Positions 55,815 through 64,000 of a DNA stretch of 64,000 nt are shown in pieces. A program made the position numbers and the translations under genes. Every line of letters begins with the position of its first letter. The stretch's first letter is position 1. Below the pieces are notes generated by a model, which saw only the letters and a program-made list of their open reading frames with translations, ran no database searches and was not told the origin of the DNA. Origin of the DNA: Flectonema sp. DT1601 (lineage: Eukaryota > Euglenozoa > Diplonemea > Diplonemida > Diplonemidae); NCBI GenBank assembly GCA_964019425.1, contig OZ025786.1, forward strand, positions 930,001 through 994,000. The letters are read 5' to 3'.

Positions 55815-56331
55815 CTGGGCAGCAAGAAGGAAAGCAGTTTAGTACTTCTGGGTGTTTGGCATCACCCCCCATAGTGAGCAAGTACAACAGGTAGCATTGG
55901 TAGTCTGTTGATCCTGAGTGATCCCAGCTACAGTTTTGTTTTTCTTTCTTTTTTTTAGAAGAAGATCAGGACATCCAAGCACTGCTGGATAGTTGCTGAA
56001 TGCAGGGCCTGCCTGTGGCATTATAATAACAGGCTAAGTCATTTGTAGTTCATAGTTTACCTTTGATTTTATAACTTCACACAGGGTACTATGAACGATG
56101 AGAGATCCAGTGGGATCACTCAGGGTCTAGTAGAGACCACCAATGTTGTGCGTTGATAGGCAAGGTGACCAACCTTGACATTCTTTCTTTTCTCTCCTGT
56201 TGTGACAAACACAAAATACACACACAGCTTACAGTGTGTTCTTTGTGTATGTTTTCTTCAGGTGTGAGTAGTTTTTTTGTTCTTGCTCTTCAGGGAGGGC
56301 CTTAGCCAAAAGCTAACAGTCCAAATCTCAC
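55815..56331 (-). repeat. 517-bp intron-like repeat, copy 2
   Basis: The same length as 27546-28062 and about one base different. The GT and AG ends are kept. Flanking bases (CCAG before, then about 20 loosely similar bases upstream) resemble the exon end in copy 1. It lies within MULE 2 and outside any frame that I recognise. Confidence 0.8.
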
Positions 56332-56811
56332 CTGGTAAACTCAACTCGGAGTTTCTGTGAAAGTAGCCCACGGAACACTTTTCTAAAGATTCAATCAGCC
56401 GAACTACTCCGCTACTGAGCTACTAGTATATATTATTATGTCACCTGTTGAAGGAGTACTAAGAGGTTGATTCAGGCCCTGCACGTATTAGTTGTAATTA
56501 CAGCACTTGCTTTACCTTAAATTACTCCTTCCCTCATTGAGAACCAACCCATCTCGGCCATCCCGGTGTATTTGGGAACGAAGAAAAACCTTGTTTTCTT
56601 ACCGAACAGCGAAAAATCCGAATATCACTTTCAGTGAATAGCGAAAGAAAAACTTTTCCGTTTACTGAACAGCGAAAATGAAATTACCTACCATAGCATT
56701 TTATACAGGAAAAAAAAAGTTGTTCACTAGCGAAAAGTTTTTTTGGGTGCAGGCAACGGAGAAAAAAAAAAAAAAAATTCATTTTGCCAACAAAAAAAAA
56801 AAATTTTTTTT
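56332..56811. other. Right arm of MULE 2, CAGCGAAA motifs, no gene
   Basis: About 480 bp without a gene. Short related motifs (CAGCGAAAA, TAGCGAAAG, TAGCGAAAAG) recur from about 56607 to 56732. Confidence 0.4.
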
Positions 56812-56945
56812 TTGCTGTCCATTTCGGAAACTTTCGTGTGTGGAGCTGTCCATTTCGGAAACTATTTTGTGTGGAGCTGTCCATTTCGGAAACTATTTTG
56901 TGTGGAGCTGTCCGTTTCGGAAACTTTCATGTTGAGATCGGACAT
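56812..56945. repeat. 31-bp tandem repeats in the right end of MULE 2
   Basis: The inverted counterpart of 33444-33580, about four units. Confidence 0.9.
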
Positions 56946-57023
56946 TTCAGTAACATTTACGTGGAATTAGAGGTTTTCCCTTTTTATTTTTTTCATGTTT
57001 GATTATTTCCTCTTCATATTTTT

Positions 57024-57054
<31 letters not shown>

Positions 57055-57245
57055 CTCTGCCTCTCTCTTAATTCTGTTCGTTTCTTTGAAACGAAAATTC
57101 ATTTGAATATTATTCCTTGGTCAGCAACCATCATTGTCGCCCTTTGGGCCTGTTAAAAAAAAAAAAAAAAAAAAAGAAAGTTTACATCGGGAATAGGGCA
57201 GGAGCCAAAAGCTCCCAGTCCGTTACTTCCCACTTTATCGAAATT

Positions 57246-58680
57246 CAGATTCATTTCTGCACGACTATCCAGAGTGCAAAGACAATTTTAAATGGATTTT
57301 AGACGTTGGTGGGCACATCACGTCCTTAAAAAAAGGTGCAATGGGTCCTCCGAACAAACTACTAGAGCCTCATGTTCAACGCTTAATTGACCTTGACATT
57401 GCTGAATCGATTCCACATTCGTGTAAAAGCCGTATTCTGAGTGGTGCCTTCTGTGTCAAAAAGAAACAACCTGGAGCTCTTCGTTTTATTTTGAACCCAA
57501 AAGGGGTCAATAAAGCACTGGACGGTGTCGTCATTCCCAAGTGTGCTTTGCCTTCGTATCAGACTATTCGCAACACGATAATGAGTTCTGAGTGGATTTC
57601 ACAGTTTGATTTTAAATCGTTTTACTTTCAATTTCTACTTCCTACGGAGATAAGAAACATCTTTGGATTTCGAGTTGGTAATCGTCTGTTACGTATGAAA
57701 CGGGCACCTATGGGATTCAAGTGCACCCCGCAGGCGGGTCAGAGGTTTGCTGAGAAACTCGCAGAAGTTGCAACTTCGGGTCTGTCTGTTCGGTTTCTGG
57801 TTTGGATGGATAATGTTGTCTTTGTGTCTGATGAAAAGGGTCAGCTTGAAGAAGTTGGACTTAAATTTAGATTACTCTGCCAGAGATATCGAGTTGTACT
57901 TGGGGATGTTGATCCTGTGGGTACGAAACTGATGACCTCGAACGTAAACATATACGTTGTCGTTCCGAGTGGACTCGGAAGCTGATTGCAATTACTTCAT
58001 TGTTGGAAAAGCCTATTCCGATTCGTGTCGCATGGAAGATTTGTGGGATTTTGGTGTGGCGTTTCTATGCTCTTGGCGGTCTGATGAGATTTCTGCGCCC
58101 CATTCTTACTTGGATGTCACGTACTGCAGCCCTGGGACGTCCGTGGACTGAATTGACATCTGTTGAACCAATCGCGAAGTACATTGAAGTGCAGTTCTCT
58201 GCGCTCTTCAAAAACGAATGGGCAACATGGGTGATCGATCCAGAACGCAAGGTGATAAGAATCGCCACTGATGCTAGTGGTTCTGGTTGGGGAGTTGTCT
58301 TGTTGGCTTCTTTTGAGGAATTTTGGGGTTCCTTCGTGAATCCTCAGGGATACGATATTTACGTGAAGGAAATGTATGCTCGAATTTCGATAAAGTGGGA
58401 AGTAACGGACTGGGAGCTTTTGGCTCCTGCCCTATTCCCGATGTAAACTTTCTTTTTATTTTTTATTTTTTTTTAACAGGCCCAAAGGGCGACAATGATG
58501 GTTGCTGACCAAGGAATAATATTCAAATGAATTTTCGTTTCAAAGAAACGAACAGAATTAAGAGAGAGGCAGAGAAAAAAAAATGTGCTATGGAGTTCTC
58601 AAGGTCATTGAATTGAATCATCAACTCCTCGACATACATGCCGCGGTTGACAACGTTGCTGCGGTTAAACGTGGACTGAC
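57246..58680 (+). mobile_element. Fossil reverse transcriptase-RNase H of a DIRS/VIPER-like retroelement
   Basis: RT motifs include F-D-F-K-S-F-Y-F-Q-F, M-K-R-A-P-M-G-F-K and W-M-D-N-V-V-F-V, and the RNase H start T-D-A-S-G-S-G-W-G, with a further RNase H-like stretch after 58583. These suit the tyrosine-recombinase retroelement group or a relative. No terminal repeats, recombinase or capsid gene were found. The element is broken and partial, bounded on the left by an E-type end at 57245 and split by a 200-bp E end fragment at 58384-58582. The age is hard to judge; the insertions are younger than it. Confidence 0.55.
58384..58582 (-). mobile_element. Solo 200-bp terminal fragment of element E
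   Basis: The minus strand reads from a poly-T/CTCTGCCTCTC start to the standard end TTTATCGAAATTC. The flanks share AAATGT-x-GCT on both sides, a possible short target duplication. Only the last 200 bp are present, so the opposite side is cut. Confidence 0.6.
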
Positions 58681-59979
58681 ATGGGTTCTCAAACCCCCTT
58701 GTACAAAAAAAAAGAAGGAAAATTAAGGCTGAAACTTTCCTTGAAATGCCAGATTTTAGAAAACGAATTAGAGCAAATGAAAGAACGAATTTTTTATGTT
58801 CTATTTTTATTTTACTTTAATGCGATGTCAGCCTCCCTCGAGAAAGACAAGCAGTTACTAAATGGATTACCTGTTGAGATCAAAGCTACCAACCAGGATC
58901 CATCCTCACTTCCTCCTGCGCCCCCTGTTTTAATTATTGAAAAAGATAGAAAAGAATATGAACTTCTGGAAGGAGTAATTCAACGGTTAACAGCAGAACG
59001 CGATGAATCGAAGACTTCTCTTTCTGCACTAGTTCGACAATATGACTTAGTGGAAGATTACAGGAAACGTGAGCTCGCAAATCTGACTCAGAGAGCAGAC
59101 CTATCGGAAATGGCGCTCTTTAATTACCATCAAAGGTTTGTTCTTCTGTCGAACGAATTGGAGACCAAATGTAATGAGGAAAGAGAAAGTAAAATAAGAC
59201 TTTTCTATACTCAACAGGAGGTCGAGAGTTTGCGTGCCGCGCGTCCCCGTATGACCCACTTTAGTCAACAAGTTTCCCCCCGAACCCCCGTTCTGTATGA
59301 ATCTGTTGCTATGATGAAGATAGCAAAGAACTACCTCTCGCTCTTTACAACTACGAGTAGTCTTTTTACTCCTCTTATTAAACCCCTTATCCCTACCCTT
59401 AATTATATCACCCCTCTTTGTCCTCTAGCCTCAATTCCTCCGACAATGCCGCAGAGTGAAGCTCTCGACCGCACGCCGACCAAGATTTTACGACAAGAGA
59501 GTCACGTTATCTCCGTTAAAGAGAATACACCTATTGCGAGACAATGGTCCGAGGGTAGAATTGACTTACTCGAGAACTACTGTCGAGCAGTAGATGACTC
59601 TCTCGAAACAAACGAGAAAGCGGCAGAGCTCTCAGAACAACTTCTGGATGCCCAACTTCGCCTCTCGGAGCTGAATCACCAACGGTGTACAACTCACGCA
59701 GAGCAGCTTGAGCAATCCATGATGTTAACGGGACTGGCGAGCGATTTAAATGCTCAACTCGCCTTGGCACGGTCTCAAATAGCGGCCCTGAAGTTCCAAT
59801 TAGCTTCATGGGCAGAAGGTTTGAGTCCGCCAGACACAGAAGAACATGAGGAAAATGAAACTCCGCCGAGAAAGTCTGAGCGTTCAACTCTGAAAAAACG
59901 AACCCCTCCATCAAGATATCGTTACAATCGAAGGAGATGTTCTGCTGATGACGTTCACGGTGACTCCACCCCCTTGTAA
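58681..59979 (+). CDS. E coiled-coil protein, copy c (5'-truncated)
   Basis: 432 residues, identical in protein sequence to the last 432 of copies a and b as far as I can compare. The apparent start ATG is an internal Met of the longer frame. The C-terminus ends in D-D-V-H-G-D-S-T-P-L. Confidence 0.7.
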   Translation: MGSQTPLYKKKEGKLRLKLSLKCQILENELEQMKERIFYVLFLFYFNAMSASLEKDKQLLNGLPVEIKATNQDPSSLPPAPPVLIIEKDRKEYELLEGVIQRLTAERDESKTSLSALVRQYDLVEDYRKRELANLTQRADLSEMALFNYHQRFVLLSNELETKCNEERESKIRLFYTQQEVESLRAARPRMTHFSQQVSPRTPVLYESVAMMKIAKNYLSLFTTTSSLFTPLIKPLIPTLNYITPLCPLASIPPTMPQSEALDRTPTKILRQESHVISVKENTPIARQWSEGRIDLLENYCRAVDDSLETNEKAAELSEQLLDAQLRLSELNHQRCTTHAEQLEQSMMLTGLASDLNAQLALARSQIAALKFQLASWAEGLSPPDTEEHEENETPPRKSERSTLKKRTPPSRYRYNRRRCSADDVHGDSTPL

Positions 59980-60439
59980 TTCTCTTTTTCCTTACTTTCA
60001 CATCACTTTGTTTATTTAGTTTTTTAGCTTATTTATTATTTATTGTTCGTTTTTGTTTGTATTATTTTATCGATATGTTTATGTCCGTCAGATCATAACG
60101 TTAATCAGGTTAATTGTTAATTGTTAATTATAAATGGTCTAAACCCCAATCCAAGTTCCCAAGGCTTGGCATAGATTTGAGTGACGCCTTACTGGCCTCC
60201 TCATCCTCTATGAGTGGTGAGGGGGCCAGCAATGGTTTTTTTTTTTTTTTTTCTCTTATTTCTTTTTTTCTTTTTCTTTTACTCTAATATGAAATATTTT
60301 TAAATGTGATTATTAATTTAAAAAAAAAAAAAAAATAATAATAATGTAAATGAATAATAAAAAAAAAAAAAAAAAACATGCCTTGGGAATACAATCAAAG
60401 CCCCAATTAATCGGTCCTTTCTTTTTCCTTCTTGTCAAG

Positions 60440-60900
60440 TGATCGCTCCACTCGTCGATCACCAAAACCGATTGTATTTATATCTGTTCTTTTCTCAACG
60501 ATCGGCTATACCGACCATTTTTTTTCTTTTTTTTATAAATAATTGTTTTCTTCTTCTCGACGATCAGATCCAATTGATCGACCTTTTTTTTTTTTTTTTT
60601 TTCCTTTATTCCTTCCATCCCTCCCGCTCCCCTAATTTTAAATAAAAACAAGATCAGCTCAGCTTGATCGTTAATCTTTTTTTCTTTTTTTAATTTAAAC
60701 TGATTGTATTTATATCTGTTTATTTTTCTCAACGATCGGCTATACCGATCAACCTTTAAAATAATTTCTTCTTCTCGACGATCAGATCCAATTGATCAAC
60801 CTTTTCTTTTTTTTTCCTCTATTCCTTCCATCCCTCCCGCTCCCCTATTTGTAATAAAAACAAGATCAGCTCAGCTTGATCGTTAATTTTTTTTTCTTCT
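60440..60900 (-). repeat. Palindromic array B in E copy c (2 units)
   Basis: Inverted relative to copies a and b, with the same palindromes. Confidence 0.95.
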
Positions 60901-61371
60901 TTTTTGTTGGTCCTAGTCAAGACCTTAAACTGACTAACCGGTCTTAATTTTAAATAAGTGTTAACCTAGTTTCTCTTTTCCTTTTCAATTTCCCTTTAAT
61001 ACTCTCTATCTGGTCTGTTATGTCATATTTCTCATTTAATTTTATCATCCATTTTACTTTTCACTGTTTCCCATCTACATTTTATTTTCAAATAGTTACG
61101 GTCTGTTAAAAAAAAAAAAAGTTTAAATAAGTTAAATTGAACATGTTAACTCAATTCCTCAATTCTTCCGTCATGGTCATGACATTCTTTTTCGTTTCTC
61201 TAATGCACAAGAGATACCATCACTCATGAGATACCAACGCACATACGAGATACCAGCACTCCAGAGATACCGACACGCTAGAGATACCAAGTCACTTGAG
61301 ATACCTCCTTGTAAATTAATTCCCGGTATTTCAAATTTGAATTGATAGTGTCAACTCTGCTTGCTGCTCTT

Positions 61372-61410
61372 GTTGGGGGTGTTGGTTTTCCCCAACACCC
61401 CCTTTTTTAT
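61372..61410 (+). other. Strong hairpin with T tail at the junction of E copies c and d
   Basis: GGGGGTGTTGG pairs perfectly with CCAACACCCCC across TTTTCC, followed by six T. It sits exactly where copy c is cut and copy d begins. Confidence 0.6.
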
Positions 61411-61520
61411 TCGAATCAACGTCCACGGTAAAGAATTATCGACTCCCTCTCATCGCAACAACCTATTACTCCTGGACTCCCAAACCCCGTCTTTCCTTTT
61501 TTTTTAAACCTCATTCTCCA

Positions 61521-62060
61521 TTGATCACGTTCCCTTCTGAACTGTCTCAAAGTAGACTACTGGTATCGTCTTCTGCTCAAACGGAACAAGAAAAAGACAG
61601 TGCGGCGACCTCATCGACGGAAGATTCACCTATTGCGAGGCAATGGTCCGAAGGTAGACTCGATTTACTGGACAACTACTGTCAAGCGGTTAGTGACTCT
61701 CTCCAGACAAATGAGAAAGTGGCGCTGCTCTCGGAAAAACTAGTGGAAGAGCAACGTCGATGCTCCGAGTTGAGCTATCAACAGAAGACTATCCATAAAG
61801 AACAACTGGATCATTCCATGTTGTTGATGGAGATGGCCAGTGAGCTCTCTGAGCAACTCTATTTGGCAAAAGACCAAAACAGAGCTCTCAAATTTCAGTT
61901 ACAAACATGGGCAAATGGTTTTAACCCACCCGAAAAGGAAGCGCAAGAAGAAAATGAGACCCCAAAGCGTCCGAGGGAGCGCCTATCACAAAAAAAGCGA
62001 ACTCCACCCTCAACGAATCCTCATGATCGCAGAAGAATCTTTTTAGATGACGATTGCTAA
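61521..62060 (+). CDS. E coiled-coil protein, copy d (diverged homologue)
   Basis: About 179 residues that align with the C-terminal 150 of copies a-c at roughly half identity: P-I-A-R-Q-W-S-E-G-R-L-D-L-L-D-N-Y-C against P-I-A-R-Q-W-S-E-G-R-I-D-L-L-E-N-Y-C. The heptad pattern, the W-A-x-G turn, the acidic E-E-N-E-T-P and the basic tail K-K-R-T-P-P-S are kept. The start is uncertain because no ATG lies near the open-frame start. Confidence 0.65.
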   Translation: MITFPSELSQSRLLVSSSAQTEQEKDSAATSSTEDSPIARQWSEGRLDLLDNYCQAVSDSLQTNEKVALLSEKLVEEQRRCSELSYQQKTIHKEQLDHSMLLMEMASELSEQLYLAKDQNRALKFQLQTWANGFNPPEKEAQEENETPKRPRERLSQKKRTPPSTNPHDRRRIFLDDDC

Positions 62061-62350
62061 GTTCTAGTTTCTATTAGTATTAAATTATTTGTATTATTTT
62101 GTCGATATGTTTATGTCTGTCCGATCATAACGTCAATCAGATTAATTGTTAATTGTAATTGGTTTGAGCGCTTATCAAAAAAAAAAAAAAGCGAACTCCA
62201 ACCTCAACGAACTTTCATGATCGCAGAAGAATCTTTTTAGATGACGATTGCTAAGTTCTAGTTTCTATTAGTATTTATTTATTTGTATTATTTTGTCGAT
62301 ATGTTTATGTCCGTCAGATCATAACGTTAATCAGATTAATTGTCAACTGT
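61984..62350 (+). repeat. Tandem duplication of about 190 bp in E copy d
   Basis: The gene's last codons (AAAAAAGCGAACTCCA onward) and the 3' flank through ATCATAACG are present twice in a row with a few differences. The second copy no longer belongs to the frame. Confidence 0.8.
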
Positions 62351-62541
62351 TAATTGTAAATGGTCTAAACCCCAATCCAAGTTCCCAAGGCTTGGCATAG
62401 ATTTGAGTGACGCCTTACTGGCCTCCTCATCCTCTATGAGTGGTGAGGGGGCCAGCAATGGTTTTTTTTTTTTTTCTCTTATTTCTTTTTTTTCTTTTTC
62501 TTTTACTCTAATATGAAATATTTTTGAACAAAATGTGATTA

Positions 62542-62573
<32 letters not shown>

Positions 62574-62689
62574 TGTAAATGAATAATAAAAAAAAAAAAA
62601 AAAAAAACATGCCTTGGGAATACAACCAAAGCCCCAATTAATCGGTCCTTTCTTTTTTCCTTCTTGTCAAGTGATCGCTCCACTCGTCG

Positions 62690-63125
62690 ATCACCAAAAC
62701 CGATTGTATTTATATCTGTTCTTTTCTCAACGATCGGCTATACCGATCATTTTTTTTAAAAATAATTGTTTTCTTCTTCTCGACGACCAGATCCAATTGA
62801 TCGACCTTTTCTTTTTTTTTCCTTTATTCCTTCCATCCCTCCCGCTCCCCTTATTTTAATAAAAACAAGATCAGCTCAGCTTGATCGTTAAACTTTTTTT
62901 ATTTATTTATTTTTTTTTTTTTTTATTTAAACTGATTGTATTTATATCTGGTTATTTTTCTCAACGATCGGCTATGCCGATCGACCTTTAAAATAATTGT
63001 CTTCTTCTTCTCGACGACCAGATCCAATTGATCGACCTTTTCTTTTTTTTTCCTTTATTCCTTCCATCCCTCCCGCTCCCCTTATTTTAATAAAAACAAG
63101 ATCAGCTCAGCTTGATCGTTATTTA
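62690..63125 (-). repeat. Palindromic array B in E copy d (2 units)
   Basis: The same palindromes as in other copies with small changes (GATCGGCTATGCCGATC in one unit). Confidence 0.9.
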
Positions 63126-63409
63126 TTTATTTATTTATTTATATTTTTTTTTTTTTTGTTGGTCCTAGTCAAGACCTTAAACTGACTAATCGGTCTTAAC
63201 TTTAACTAAGTGAATGAACCCTTTCCGTTTTCCTTTTCCCTTTATTACTCTCTATCTGGTCTGTTATGTCATAAATCTCATTTAATTTTATCATTCATTT
63301 TAATTTTCACTGTTTCCCATCTACATTTTATTTTCAAATAGTTCCGGTCTGTCTCTGATGATAAATAAAACTGATCATGTTAACTCAATATTTTTTTTTT
63401 ATTATGTGC

Positions 63410-63510
63410 AAGAGATACCAACACGCAAGAGATACCAACGCACATACGAGATACCAGCACTTCCGAGATACCGACACACAAGAGATACCAAGACACTTAA
63501 GATACCAGCA
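63410..63510 (-). repeat. GGTATCTC minisatellite, E copy d
   Basis: About six GAGATACC units on the plus strand, with spacers different from copies a-c. Confidence 0.9.
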
Positions 63511-63799
63511 AGGACAGTGAGAGGTAGAATGAACTCTCCTCCTTGCGTCCGATCCTGATTATTTTTTGTTGAATTGGTAGTGTTACCTCATTTTGCTACT
63601 CTCGTATCTGTGTTGTGTTAACTCATGTAAGTGATCTTAACTCCTGTTAAATAAAAAAAAAAAAATTTCAAAAAAAAAGAAATTAAAAAAGAAGAATTTC
63701 AAATGAAGTTATATCAACCCCTGCCACCCATTATGATCAATTCCGCTTGTTTTTTTTTTTCTTTTTTTTTTTTCTTCTTTCTTTTCTTCAAATATAAAA

Positions 63800-64000
63800 A
63801 AAAATTAAAAAAATATAAAAGATGAAACAATGTTATCATTGTTTTTTTTATCGATCGACTATGTCGATTACTTCCAGTTTTCCGTCCTGGTCAAGACGCT
63901 AAACTGATTGTTTTTTTTTTTTTTTTTAAAAAATTAATAAAAAGAATATAAAAAAAAAAAAAAAAAAGAATAAACAATGTTATCATTGTTTTTTTTTATC
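63800..64000 (-). repeat. Palindromic array A7 (start of array, cut by window end)
   Basis: At least two units, inverted relative to A2-A6, in the place expected for the A array of copy d. Confidence 0.9.

Larger units (their letters stand above)
33411..56980. mobile_element. MULE-type element 2, no transposase seen, containing later nested insertions
   Basis: The left end GGGAAAAACTATAATTCCAC and the right end (reverse) GGGAAAACCTCTAATTCCAC are inverted repeats of about 165 bp that include tandem 31-bp units. A 9-bp duplication TTTTTATTT flanks it (33402-33410 and 56981-56989), and the outside sequences join to restore the element-E terminal block seen elsewhere (GTTTGATTATTTCCTCTTC side). 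Its own sequence is about 500 bp on the left and 1.5 kb on the right; the rest is the inserted array element and its contents. No transposase frame belongs to it. The shared end sequence with MULE 1 suggests mobilisation by the same enzyme. Confidence 0.75.
58676..61376 (+). mobile_element. Element E, copy c
   Basis: Coding part (58681-59979), hairpin, B array (60440-60900) and GGTATCTC array (61210-61310), then cut at about 61372 before the A array. The 5' cut lies closer to the 3' end than in copies a and b. The junction shares CTGACATGG with the intact E sequence, a microhomology. Confidence 0.75.
61411..64000 (+). mobile_element. Element E, copy d (diverged, runs off the right edge)
   Basis: The same order of parts as the other copies: coiled-coil gene, hairpin, B array (62690-63125), GGTATCTC array (63410-63510), the GGAGTTAAGATC block (inverted, near 63630), the CAAGCGGAATTGATC block (inverted, near 63735) and an A array from about 63800. 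Sequence differs clearly from a-c, including a tandem duplication of about 190 bp after the gene, so it is an older or different subfamily. Confidence 0.7.

Noticed and set aside
33411-57245. An LTR retrotransposon or Polinton spanning the repeats
   Set aside because: The ends are inverted MULE-type repeats with 9-bp duplications; no integrase, capsid, protein-primed polymerase or direct long terminal repeats were found.
31040-64000. Telomeric or centromeric satellite
   Set aside because: No simple telomere repeat is present, and the arrays sit inside mobile units with defined ends.

Overview
The window is nuclear DNA of a eukaryote, probably a unicellular one. Coding regions are long and almost intron-free, with a few short introns (about 64-73 bp) whose donors read GTATGT and which end in CAG. 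There are many A/T homopolymers, and the gene set is eukaryotic: calpain-type start, class III cyclase, PAK-type kinase, sulfatase, glutathione transferase. I cannot name the species or phylum from sequence alone.

Region 1 (1-23250) is ordinary host chromosome. Eight genes lie on the minus strand, none on the plus: a long disordered and coiled-coil protein that enters a calpain domain at the left edge; a Cys/His zinc-binding protein with a C-terminal SH3-like region; a two-TM class III nucleotidyl cyclase whose first metal-binding Asp is Gly; a 1863-residue repeat protein; a single-TM protein with a degenerate caspase/metacaspase-like domain; a secreted sulfatase; a sigma-like glutathione transferase; and a PH-PBD-kinase protein of the PAK group. 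Several 5' flanks carry a good 3' splice site just before the ATG.

Region 2 (23880-32300) is a transposon graveyard: a Penelope-like reverse transcriptase cut in its catalytic core by a 3.9-kb hAT element, a zinc-knuckle fragment of a Mutator-like (MULE) transposase, a piece of LINE reverse transcriptase, and a MULE terminal repeat.

Region 3 (about 31040-64000) is dominated by an unfamiliar repeat system. A roughly 110-150-bp unit built from short perfect palindromes separated by A/T runs is tandemly repeated in blocks, about 80 units in all. A second, 212-bp unit is built on the same plan from different palindromes. Both sit downstream of an open reading frame for a coiled-coil protein, here called element E. 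The longest copy of that frame also has an N-terminal PD-(D/E)XK-like nuclease region of the type seen in non-LTR retroelements. Copies share the 3' part and are cut at different points on the 5' side. Nesting can be read from target duplications: one MULE-type element (33411-56980, 9-bp duplication) contains an inverted-ended array element (33908-55424); its array contains a second MULE (34929-51965, 9-bp duplication); and that MULE's transposase gene is split by two tandem copies of E (35823-50334). Two more E copies lie at 58676-64000. Near-identity of three E copies implies recent activity, or possibly assembly duplication.
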